DNA of 5,187 nt from an uncultured Lachnospiraceae bacterium (GCA_902783305.1 CACZQU010000067.1:1-5187); one strand, 5' to 3'. Counted from the stretch's first letter, positions 1 through 5,187 are shown. Program-made: numbers and translations. Notes: a model not told the origin generated them from the letters alone.

Positions 1-42
1 AAACCGGGTACCGTTAAATCTGGACAGTACCCCGTGCTGTGA

Positions 43-62
43 CGCTTTCTCAAGAAAAAGCG
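43..62. promoter_or_regulatory. Possible operator dyad upstream of the -35 box
   Basis: CGCTTT (43-48) and AAAGCG (57-62) form a perfect 6-bp inverted repeat with an 8-base spacer, ending 8 bases before the -35 box. A second inverted pair, GGGTAC (6-11) and GTACCC (27-32), lies further upstream. Either could be a regulator site for the TRAP promoter. The first resembles a catabolite-repression (cre) half-site arrangement only loosely and does not fit the full consensus. Short repeats of this size can arise by chance. Confidence 0.25.
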
Positions 63-70
63 AAAAAGGA

Positions 71-99
71 TTGCATTCTTTTGGGCAATATGATAGAAT
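71..99 (+). promoter_or_regulatory. Sigma-A (sigma-70 type) promoter for the TRAP operon
   Basis: A -35 box TTGCAT (71-76) and a -10 box TAGAAT (94-99) are separated by exactly 17 bases, and a TG dinucleotide at 91-92 gives an extended -10. Transcription would start near 105-107, leaving a 5' UTR of about 77 nt before dctP. This is the only clear housekeeping promoter I see in the window and it is well placed to drive the transporter genes. Called from consensus match only. Confidence 0.72.
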
Positions 100-183
100 A
101 TTTTATGTCTGAGAGTTATTTTGGATGACAATGTAGCTGTAAATTTGTTCCATCAGTCTTTATTCTTAGGAGGTTATTTCTAA

Positions 184-1218
184 ATGAAAAAAACTATGCG
201 TGTTGTTTTAGGCGTAGCAATGGCAGCTATGATGACGATCGTGGGATTTTCCGGTACAGCGATGGCAGAAGACCTGCCGGATGCTTCCGGTGATCCCGAA
301 GTGACACTGGTATTCGCAGAGGTGAACCCGATTGACACCACGATCATCGGTCAGTTTGATGCCAAGTTCGCAGAGGAAGTGGAAAAGCTTTCCGGCGGAT
401 CGATCAAGATTGATATGCAGGCTTCCGGTGTTCTCGGCGCGGAGGGAGATTTCCTTGAGGATATGACCAGCGGATTCGGCTCCATCGATATGGCGCGTAT
501 CTCTGTTTCTACCCTGACTACTTATAATACGCCGAAGGCAAAGCTTCTTGCTCTTCCGTACGCATTCCAGAGCCATGATCATTTCTGGAATTTCGCGAAC
601 AGTGAAGCCGCGCAGGAGTGCCTTGCGGAGGCTGAAGAGCTTGGAATCGGCGTCCGCGGCATCTGCTACGGTGAGGAAGGCTTCCGCCATATGTTCTTTA
701 ACAAAGAAGTGACGGATCTTGCCGGCTTCCAGGGACTGAAGATCCGTGTTTCCACCGACCCGACCATGGTTGCCATGATCAATGCGTTCGGTGCAAATGC
801 TACGGTTGTTGCTTATGGTGAGCTGTATTCAGGTCTGGACAATGGTGTCGTTGACGGCGCTGAGAACCCGCTGAACAACTACCTGTCCAATTCCTTCTGG
901 CAGGTTGCGCCGTGGCTGGTTATGACCGGACATCAGCTGGGTGTTTCTGAGCTGATCATCACCGACAAGGCATGGGATTCCCTGACGGAGGCTCAGCAGG
1001 AATGCATCAAAGCAGCGGCTCTGATCGCTCAGGATTATGACCATGAAATCGTAGAAGAAGGCGAAGCTTCTTCCCTTGAAGAGCTGAAAGCAAATGATGT
1101 CATCGTTACAGAGGTTGAGGACAAGACTCCATGGACCGACGCTGTTGCAGATCTTATTGCCGAGGAAACTGCTGATTATGCTGACCTGTGGCAGGCAATT
1201 CAGGACTGCAATAAATAA
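184..1218 (+). CDS. dctP: TRAP transporter solute-binding protein (DctP/YiaO family)
   Basis: This is the extracytoplasmic receptor of a TRAP transporter. It captures the substrate, probably an organic or keto-sugar acid, and delivers it to the DctQM membrane complex. The 344-aa length is usual for the family. Residues 1-28 form a Sec signal peptide with a basic start, a hydrophobic core and an Ala-Met-Ala cleavage site before Glu29. There is no lipobox cysteine. The family signature is clear: Arg168 in GFRHM, the GLKIRVS segment with Arg188 (the position of the carboxylate-binding arginine in this family), then FGANATVVAYGELYSGL (202-218) and the DGAENP motif (224-229). The start is fixed by AGGAGG at 168-173, 10 bases before the ATG. 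A promoter lies upstream, and a strong terminator follows 46 bases after the stop, so this gene is probably made in excess over dctQM. The exact ligand cannot be read from sequence; the downstream dlgD suggests 2,3-diketo-L-gulonate or a relative. Confidence 0.93.
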   Translation: MKKTMRVVLGVAMAAMMTIVGFSGTAMAEDLPDASGDPEVTLVFAEVNPIDTTIIGQFDAKFAEEVEKLSGGSIKIDMQASGVLGAEGDFLEDMTSGFGSIDMARISVSTLTTYNTPKAKLLALPYAFQSHDHFWNFANSEAAQECLAEAEELGIGVRGICYGEEGFRHMFFNKEVTDLAGFQGLKIRVSTDPTMVAMINAFGANATVVAYGELYSGLDNGVVDGAENPLNNYLSNSFWQVAPWLVMTGHQLGVSELIITDKAWDSLTEAQQECIKAAALIAQDYDHEIVEEGEASSLEELKANDVIVTEVEDKTPWTDAVADLIAEETADYADLWQAIQDCNK

Positions 1219-1264
1219 TTTGCTCTAAGCCGGTATGGTATACAATGCCGTTTAGCTGACAAAG

Positions 1265-1309
1265 AAAAAAGGCACCGGGAGCATACAGGGTGCTTCCGGT
1301 GTCTTTTTT
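1265..1309 (+). terminator. Intrinsic terminator between dctP and dctQ
   Basis: The left arm 1265-1283 and right arm 1291-1309 pair over 19 positions with only two G-U wobbles and no mismatch, enclosing a 7-base loop (1284-1290). The right arm ends in a run of six T. The left arm begins with six A, so the hairpin could also act on the opposite strand. It sits inside the TRAP operon, where partial termination would leave many copies of dctP mRNA for each dctQM mRNA. Confidence 0.9.
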
Positions 1310-1389
1310 ACTATGCATTTTCAGCGGAGGCGGAGTGTGATTTCCGACGTACAGCGGAGGAAATGACAAAATCGTCATCCGGGAACAGG

Positions 1390-1411
1390 TATGCCGGTAT
1401 CTGCCGGCATA
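1390..1411 (+). promoter_or_regulatory. 8-bp hairpin next to the dctQ RBS
   Basis: TATGCCGG (1390-1397) and CCGGCATA (1404-1411) are perfect inverted repeats around a 6-base loop, and a G-U pair (1389 with 1412) can extend the stem. The hairpin ends 3 bases before the Shine-Dalgarno sequence AGAGGAG (1415-1421). There is no U-tract, so it is not a terminator. It could stabilise the 5' end of a processed dctQM message or tune ribosome access. A protein-binding palindrome is the other option. Confidence 0.5.
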
Positions 1412-1429
1412 TTAAGAGGAGAAAATGAA

Positions 1430-1927
1430 ATGCAGGGAATGAAAAAGTTCTATGACATCATTTACAAGATTGTGATGTTTATCTGCAAGATTTTGCTGAT
1501 TGCGGATATCCTGATCACGTCCATGGCAATTCTGGGCCGTTATGTTCCTTTCATTCCGGATCCTTCCTGGAGTGAGGAGATGGTTCTGACCCTTATGTCT
1601 TATATGGCTGTGCTTTCGGCTGCTCTTGCCATAAGGCGCAAAGCACATATCCGTATGACAAGCTTTGACAAATATCTCCCGGACAAGCTGCTTAAGCTTC
1701 TGGACCTGATCGCGGATATCGCAGTGTTCGCACTGGCATTCGTCATGTTGTTCTACGGCTGGCAGTATGTGCAGAGTGTGAAAGGGTTCTATCCCAGTAT
1801 TCCGACTCTGAGCATTCGGTATAAGTTCTATCCTATCCCCCTGGCGGGAATAGTTATGATTATATTTGAAATAGAGCAGATCATTGATGATGTATTTGCT
1901 CTTTCGGGAAAGGAGGTTAAAGCATGA
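1430..1927 (+). CDS. dctQ: TRAP transporter small permease subunit (DctQ family)
   Basis: This is the small integral-membrane subunit that pairs with DctM to form the TRAP translocation unit in the cytoplasmic membrane. The 165-aa protein has four predicted membrane segments at about residues 11-35, 50-68, 92-114 and 132-152, as expected for DctQ. The family motif is present: GRYV (36-39) followed by PSWSEEM (45-51), and then the basic stretch RRKAHIRM (69-76) after the second helix. An ATG at 1391 is in frame, but I chose 1430 because AGAGGAG (1415-1421) lies 8 bases before it; the 13 residues between show no family character. The gene follows a terminator and a hairpin, and its TGA stop overlaps the dctM start as ATGA, which implies translational coupling. 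Sequence identity in DctQ proteins is typically low, so the call rests on topology, motif and context. Confidence 0.9.
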   Translation: MQGMKKFYDIIYKIVMFICKILLIADILITSMAILGRYVPFIPDPSWSEEMVLTLMSYMAVLSAALAIRRKAHIRMTSFDKYLPDKLLKLLDLIADIAVFALAFVMLFYGWQYVQSVKGFYPSIPTLSIRYKFYPIPLAGIVMIIFEIEQIIDDVFALSGKEVKA

Positions 1928-3213
1928 ATCAGACAACAGCTATCTTAATTCTTCTGGTCACGTTTCTGATCATGATCGTTCTCCGCTTCCCGATTGCGTA
2001 TGCCGTGGCTATAGCATCGATTATCTGTATGCTGTACAGAGGGGATCATCTCGCCATCGTTGCGATGCAGATGATTAAAGGTATCTTTTCTTTCAGCCTG
2101 ATGGCGGTTCCTTTCTTTATCACTATGGGGGTCCTGATGGGAACAGGAGGGATATCGGAAAAACTGATCGCTCTGGCGGACTCTGCGGTAGGCTGGATGC
2201 GCGGAGGTATGGCCATGGTGAATATCGTGGCGTCTTACTTTTTCGGAGGCATTTCCGGATCAGCAGCAGCAGATACCGCTTCCCTCGGAACCATTCTTAT
2301 TCCCATGATGGTTGACCAGGGCTATGACGGAGATTTCTCCACGGCGGTTACCATCACTTCTTCGGTCGAGGGTCTGCTTGTACCGCCCAGCCATAATATG
2401 GTTATTTACGCGACAAGCGCCGGCGGCGTTTCGGTAGGCGCCCTGTTTCTTGCAGGATACGTTCCCGGAGCAATTCTTGCCCTTTCCCTGATGGTAGGCT
2501 CCTATATCATTTCTGTTAAGCGGAAATATCCGAAGGGGGAGCCGTTCAGTATTAAGCGGTTCCTGAAGCAGCTGAGTGTATCCTTCTGGGCTCTTGCAGC
2601 CGTCCTGATCGTTGTGGTCGGTGTTGTGGCAGGTATTTTTACCGCTCCAGAGTCTGCTGCGATCGCTGTCATCTACACCCTGATTGTCAGTGTATTTATT
2701 TACAGAGGCATTACCTGGAAGGGAGTCTGGAACTGTCTGACTGACTGTATCGACACGCTTTCCATCGTGCTTATCCTGATTTCTACTTCCAGCATTTTCG
2801 GAAATCTGCTGACCCTGCTTCATGTTCCGGATCTGGCGGCTACCGCGATTACCAATGTGACAAGCAACCCGATTCTGATTGCGCTGCTGCTGAATGTCAT
2901 CCTTCTGGTACTGGGCTGCGTTATGGATATGGCTCCGATCATCCTGATCGCTACACCCATCCTTCTGCCGGTCGCTACATCGATTGGCATCGATCCGATC
3001 CAGTTTGGCATCATGATGATCCTCAACTGCGGTATCGGCCTGCTGACACCGCCTGTCGGAAGCGTCTTGTTCATCGGCTCCGCTGTCGCTAAACTGCCAA
3101 TGGAGAAGGTAGTAAAGGCAACGCTTCCTTTCTATGTGTGTATGATTATTTCCCTGCTTCTGATCACCTTTATACCGGCGATCAGCCTGTGGCTGCCGGG
3201 GCTTCTCATGTAA
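1924..3213 (+). CDS. dctM: TRAP transporter large permease subunit (DctM family)
   Basis: This is the large membrane subunit that forms the substrate channel and drives uptake with a sodium or proton gradient. At 429 aa it has the normal length and about 12 hydrophobic segments. Clear DctM signatures are PFFITMGVLMGTGGIS (63-78), GGISGSAAADTASLG (108-122), IPMM..GY with VPPSHNMVIYA (153-163), GIFTAPESAAIAVIY (237-251), and the C-terminal block GIDPIQFG (355-362) with LTPPVGSVLF (374-383). An RBS, AAAGGAGG (1909-1916), lies 7 bases before the ATG, and the gene overlaps dctQ by 4 bp. It is the last gene of the TRAP unit: a strong terminator follows about 125 bases after the stop. The sequence does not reveal the coupling ion. 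In E. coli the equivalent subunit, YiaN, works with YiaM and YiaO for 2,3-diketo-L-gulonate. Confidence 0.95.
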   Translation: MNQTTAILILLVTFLIMIVLRFPIAYAVAIASIICMLYRGDHLAIVAMQMIKGIFSFSLMAVPFFITMGVLMGTGGISEKLIALADSAVGWMRGGMAMVNIVASYFFGGISGSAAADTASLGTILIPMMVDQGYDGDFSTAVTITSSVEGLLVPPSHNMVIYATSAGGVSVGALFLAGYVPGAILALSLMVGSYIISVKRKYPKGEPFSIKRFLKQLSVSFWALAAVLIVVVGVVAGIFTAPESAAIAVIYTLIVSVFIYRGITWKGVWNCLTDCIDTLSIVLILISTSSIFGNLLTLLHVPDLAATAITNVTSNPILIALLLNVILLVLGCVMDMAPIILIATPILLPVATSIGIDPIQFGIMMILNCGIGLLTPPVGSVLFIGSAVAKLPMEKVVKATLPFYVCMIISLLLITFIPAISLWLPGLLM

Positions 3214-3336
3214 ATCACAGGGGATAATCCAAGGCGGGTGTGCAATGGAGAGAAGCGTATTATAGAGCTGCTTACATTTGGCTGGCTTTTCAGTTTCATG
3301 CAGGCAGGTTCAATTTTACGCGAGTATAAAAAAGCT

Positions 3337-3378
3337 GAACGGCATATTGTAATATCCTGCAATATGCCGTTCTTTTTT
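3337..3378 (+). terminator. Intrinsic terminator closing the TRAP operon
   Basis: A perfect 13-bp stem pairs 3337-3349 (GAACGGCATATTG) with 3360-3372 around a 10-base loop, followed directly by six T (3373-3378). It lies 124 bases beyond the dctM stop and should separate the transporter transcript from dlgD, which then needs its own promoter or read-through. Confidence 0.92.
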
Positions 3379-3452
3379 AAGAATTCCCAATCTGGTATTG
3401 ATGACACGAAATCCGGGGAGCGCGAAGCCCGGAACAATCCGCAGGTGTCATT

Positions 3453-3463
3453 TTGTCCGACAA
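3453..3463. promoter_or_regulatory. Candidate GntR-type operator upstream of dlgD
   Basis: TTGTCCGACAA is a perfect 11-bp palindrome around a central base. It matches the general half-site pattern TNGTNNNACNA known for FadR/FCD-type GntR regulators, which often control sugar-acid genes. It lies 163 bases before the dlgD start. No regulator gene is visible in the window, so the assignment is by pattern only. Confidence 0.35.
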
Positions 3464-3518
3464 TCATTCTTCCTCAGGATTCAGGCAGAAAAGATCATTA
3501 TTTCTGACTGGATCCTCA

Positions 3519-3608
3519 GCGTCTGCCGCAGGCAGATGCCTGGTTTTACTGCATATACGGCAGAAGATGACTGGCAGACGGCAATCCGATCCGTCAGCCG
3601 GTGTTTTT
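3519..3608 (+). promoter_or_regulatory. Candidate transcription attenuator in the dlgD leader
   Basis: Four RNA arms can be drawn. Arm A (3519-3527) pairs with arm B (3531-3539) in a 9-bp hairpin with one G-U pair and a 3-base loop. Arm C (3570-3581) pairs with arm D (3591-3602) in 11 pairs (one G-U) with one A-A mismatch and a 9-base loop, followed by G and T5 (3604-3608), which makes a terminator-like structure 18 bases before the start codon. Arm A (3520-3527) is also perfectly complementary over 8 bases to part of arm C (3573-3580), so A:C pairing would prevent the terminator. This is the logic of an attenuator or riboswitch expression platform. The T-run is short, and I recognise no known riboswitch class. 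The signal that would switch it is unknown. Confidence 0.5.
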
Positions 3609-3626
3609 ACAGAAAGAAGGGGTACG

Positions 3627-4637
3627 ATGAGACTGACCTTTGAAGAAATCCAGAAAGAGATCAAACGAGTTTTTATGAAATACGGACTCACAGAGGAGAA
3701 GGCAGATATCTGTGCCAGGATCCATACCGAGACCACTTATGACGGTATTTATTCTCACGGTACCAACCGGGTAGCCCGTTTTGTCGATTATATACAGAAA
3801 GGCTGGGTGGATGTGAACGCTGAGCCGACTCTGGAGAGGGAGATGGGGGCGATCCGGATTTATAACGGAAATCTGGGGCCTGGTATCCTGAACGCACTGT
3901 ATGGTGCGGATCGCGCCATGGAACTGGCAGATCAGTACGGGATTGGGATGGTCGGCCTCAAAAATACCACCCACTGGATGCGCGGTGGAACATATGGCCT
4001 TTATGTAGCCCAGAAGGGTTATGTAGGAATCATGTGGACCAACACGGAAGCCTGTATGCCCCCCTGGGGAGCAAAGGAGACCCGTCTGGGAAATAATCCT
4101 TTCGTGATGGCAATGCCAGGACCGGACGGCGGACCGGCTGTGATTATGGATATGGCCATGTCGCAGTATTCATATGGCAAGCTGCAGGTCACAAGACTTG
4201 CCGGTAAAAAGCTGCCCTTCCCCGGCGGCTTCGATAAGGACGGAAATCTGACAGATGATCCCGGACCTATTGAAGAGTCCATGAGAGTGCTGCCGATCGG
4301 TTACTGGAAAGGATCTGCTTTTGCTTTTATGCTGGACATTCTTGGCTCGGTTCTGTCGGACGGTGTCGGCGCTGCGGATCTGAATGCGGCGACAAAGGGC
4401 AGCTGCGGCGGCTGCTCCCAGGTTATGATCGTCATTGATCCAAAGAAGACCACAAGCATCGATCATATGTACGATACAGTAAAACGTGCGGTAGAGTATA
4501 TCAAGAGCGCCGAGCCGTCTGAGCATGGCTCTGGTGTGAGAGCGCCGGGCGAGGGCATTCTGAAATTCCATAAGGATCATGACGAGAATGGGATTTATGT
4601 GGACGATTCGGTCTGGGCAGAGATTTGTGCATTGTAA
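3627..4637 (+). CDS. dlgD: 2,3-diketo-L-gulonate reductase-like Ldh2 family dehydrogenase
   Basis: The product is a cytoplasmic NAD(P)H-dependent oxidoreductase of the malate/L-lactate dehydrogenase (Ldh2) superfamily, best matched to E. coli YiaK/DlgD, which reduces 2,3-diketo-L-gulonate to 3-keto-L-gulonate. The 336-aa length fits (YiaK has 332). Motifs that I recall being shared with YiaK are YSHG.NR..RF (42-52, with His44 at the catalytic histidine position), HWMRGG (116-121), MPPWGAKE.R.G.NP (144-158), RLAG (190-193), GGFD..GNLT (200-209), LP.GYWKGS (222-230), and the C-terminal DDSVWA.I.AL (326-336). The frame is open back to 3453, but I chose the ATG at 3627 because it aligns with the YiaK N-terminus and follows a modest RBS (AAGAAGGGG, 3614-3622). 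That RBS is weaker than those of its neighbours. Expression may also be set by the attenuator-like leader. The next gene starts 47 bases downstream, so the two are probably co-transcribed. Related substrates, such as other 2-keto acids, remain possible. Confidence 0.88.
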   Translation: MRLTFEEIQKEIKRVFMKYGLTEEKADICARIHTETTYDGIYSHGTNRVARFVDYIQKGWVDVNAEPTLEREMGAIRIYNGNLGPGILNALYGADRAMELADQYGIGMVGLKNTTHWMRGGTYGLYVAQKGYVGIMWTNTEACMPPWGAKETRLGNNPFVMAMPGPDGGPAVIMDMAMSQYSYGKLQVTRLAGKKLPFPGGFDKDGNLTDDPGPIEESMRVLPIGYWKGSAFAFMLDILGSVLSDGVGAADLNAATKGSCGGCSQVMIVIDPKKTTSIDHMYDTVKRAVEYIKSAEPSEHGSGVRAPGEGILKFHKDHDENGIYVDDSVWAEICAL

Positions 4638-4668
4638 AGAACGGGTAACTTCATAAACATTTTTACGT

Positions 4669-4676
4669 AAAGGAGG
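4669..4676 (+). promoter_or_regulatory. Ribosome binding site fixing the cyclase gene start
   Basis: AAAGGAGG is a near-perfect Shine-Dalgarno sequence 8 bases before the ATG at 4685. It matters because it shows that translation is meant to begin upstream of the in-frame TGA, not at a later methionine. It is flanked by the 10-bp palindrome TTTACGTAAA (4662-4671), which overlaps its first bases. Confidence 0.85.
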
Positions 4677-4684
4677 ACACAAGG

Positions 4685-5187
4685 ATGCAGATTGTTTATG
4701 ATTTCGGAAATGGTATAAGGATGGTAGATCTTTCCAAGCTCGTGGATCCGGCTACAGAGACCCGCCGCTGAAAGCTGGACCGTTTCAACACGGGAGGACC
4801 GATCCCTGATTTCCACACGAATTTTGATATTATGAGCCACCTGGGTACCCATGCGGAGTGCCCGTACCATCATGACGAAAACTGGCCGGATGTCACCAGT
4901 GTTCCGCTGACCACTTTTGTAGGGCGTGGAGTTTATGTGGACTTTAAGGAAAGCTGCGCGCCCAACAGCCATATCACGGCAGCTGATCTGGACAGGGAAG
5001 CGGTCAAGGTAAAGGAGGGCGATATCGTCATCATCGATTCTTCCTATAAGCTCAATCCGTTTACCAAGGATACGAACACAGAGAAGGACAAGAGGCTTTT
5101 TGTCAACGGGGAGACAGCGGAGTGGTTCAAGGCGAAAAAGGTCAAAGCCGTCGGCTTTGGAGACGGAGTTTCCATCGAGAACTGCAA
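4685..5187 (+). CDS. Cyclase-family metal hydrolase with in-frame TGA, partial at window end
   Basis: The product belongs to the cyclase/kynurenine-formamidase-like family of metal-dependent hydrolases. The metal-site motif SHLGTHAECPYHH is at residues 51-63, counting the TGA as residue 29. It matches the family pattern HxGTHxDxPxH with Glu58 in place of the usual Asp. Other typical parts are VDLSK (14-18), the segment after GRG (87-89) and the VKEGDIVIIDSSY strand region. Codon 29 is TGA (4769-4771), but the same frame continues without another stop for 138 codons to the window edge, and family-like sequence lies on both sides. A single codon is affected, with no frameshift. The options are selenocysteine, a nonsense mutation (for example CGA or TGC to TGA) or a sequencing error. 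The first later ATG in frame (4832, codon 50) has no RBS and would lose the N-terminus. The gene follows dlgD by 47 bases and is likely in its operon. A lactone or amide hydrolysis role is plausible, but the substrate is unknown. Confidence 0.8.

Larger units (their letters stand above)
3214..3626 (+). other. Long intergenic leader between dctM and dlgD
   Basis: This 413-base stretch holds no supported gene. Its first third carries the TRAP terminator (3337-3378). The rest holds an inverted repeat TCCGGG/CCCGGA (3412-3417 and 3428-3433), an 11-bp GntR-like palindrome (3453-3463), four copies of GGCAGA (3484, 3531, 3559, 3573) and a set of alternative RNA hairpins ending in a T5 run (3519-3608). 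I could not find a convincing -35/-10 pair for dlgD; CATTAT at 3496-3501 is a possible -10 without a good -35. The dlgD frame happens to be open back to 3453, but the extra residues show no family similarity. Confidence 0.7.

Noticed and set aside
1..42. Possible C-terminal tail of an upstream gene, 13 codons ending in TGA at 40-42
   Set aside because: It is too short to judge; another frame is also open, and no terminator follows before the dctP promoter.
208..690. Long minus-strand open frame opposite dctP, and similar ones opposite dctQ, dctM and dlgD
   Set aside because: Each is antisense to a clearly conserved gene, has a low-complexity or odd composition, and has no promoter or RBS support.
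1363..1428. Possible 21-codon leader peptide ending 1 base before the dctQ start
   Set aside because: GGAGG is only 2 bases before its ATG, which is too close for normal initiation, and the basic peptide has no recognisable signature.
1391..1429. Upstream ATG for dctQ
   Set aside because: It lies within the hairpin, with no RBS in front, and adds residues unlike a DctQ N-terminus; the ATG at 1430 has an RBS at proper distance.
3412..3433. TCCGGG/CCCGGA inverted repeat as a second terminator
   Set aside because: The 6-bp stem has no T-run after it, so it cannot be called an intrinsic terminator.
3453..3626. N-terminal extension of DlgD to an upstream ATG at 3453
   Set aside because: The extra 58 residues lack family similarity, there is no good RBS at 3453, and the ATG at 3627 aligns with the YiaK start.
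3238..3643. Plus-strand open frames in the dctM-dlgD gap
   Set aside because: They run through the intrinsic terminator or the attenuator arms, lack an RBS, and look like no known protein.
4685..5187. Genome-wide TGA recoding (to Trp or Gly)
   Set aside because: dctQ ends with TGA overlapping the dctM start, no other gene in the window has internal TGA, and Trp is encoded by TGG throughout.
1..5187. CRISPR arrays, insertion sequences, tRNA or rRNA genes
   Set aside because: I saw no spaced repeat series, transposase-like coding, terminal inverted repeats or RNA gene signatures.

Overview
The window looks like a carbohydrate-acid uptake and catabolism locus from a low-to-mid G+C Firmicute, most likely a Clostridia/Lachnospiraceae-type gut anaerobe. 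This rests on strong AGGAGG-type ribosome binding sites in front of most genes, tight plus-strand gene packing, intrinsic terminators with long U-tracts, and overall gene style. No rRNA or other taxonomic marker is present. All supported genes are on the plus strand. TGA is a normal stop here, since it ends the small TRAP subunit gene.

Layout: (1) 1-183, a regulatory region with a good sigma-A promoter (71-99), a 5' UTR of about 75 nt and a strong RBS. (2) 184-3213, a complete tripartite TRAP transporter in the order dctP (periplasmic-type solute-binding protein), dctQ (small membrane subunit), dctM (large membrane subunit). A strong intrinsic terminator (1265-1309) lies between dctP and dctQ, and an 8-bp hairpin sits next to the dctQ RBS. 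dctQ and dctM overlap by 4 bp. (3) 3214-3626, a 413-base gap with a strong terminator closing the TRAP unit (3337-3378), then a leader with a GntR-like palindrome and what appears to be a three-way transcription attenuator (3519-3608). (4) 3627-4637, an oxidoreductase of the malate/lactate dehydrogenase (Ldh2) superfamily that closely resembles E. coli YiaK/DlgD, 2,3-diketo-L-gulonate reductase. (5) 4685 to the window end, a cyclase-family metal hydrolase (kynurenine-formamidase-like fold) whose reading frame is interrupted by one in-frame TGA at codon 29 and then stays open for at least 138 codons.

In E. coli the YiaMNO TRAP transporter and YiaK are in one operon and handle 2,3-diketo-L-gulonate. 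Finding the same pair here suggests import of that or a related keto-sugar acid, followed by reduction with NAD(P)H. The hydrolase may open a lactone precursor, but that is inference. The two points most worth following up are the in-frame TGA (selenocysteine, nonsense mutation or sequence error) and the candidate attenuator before dlgD.
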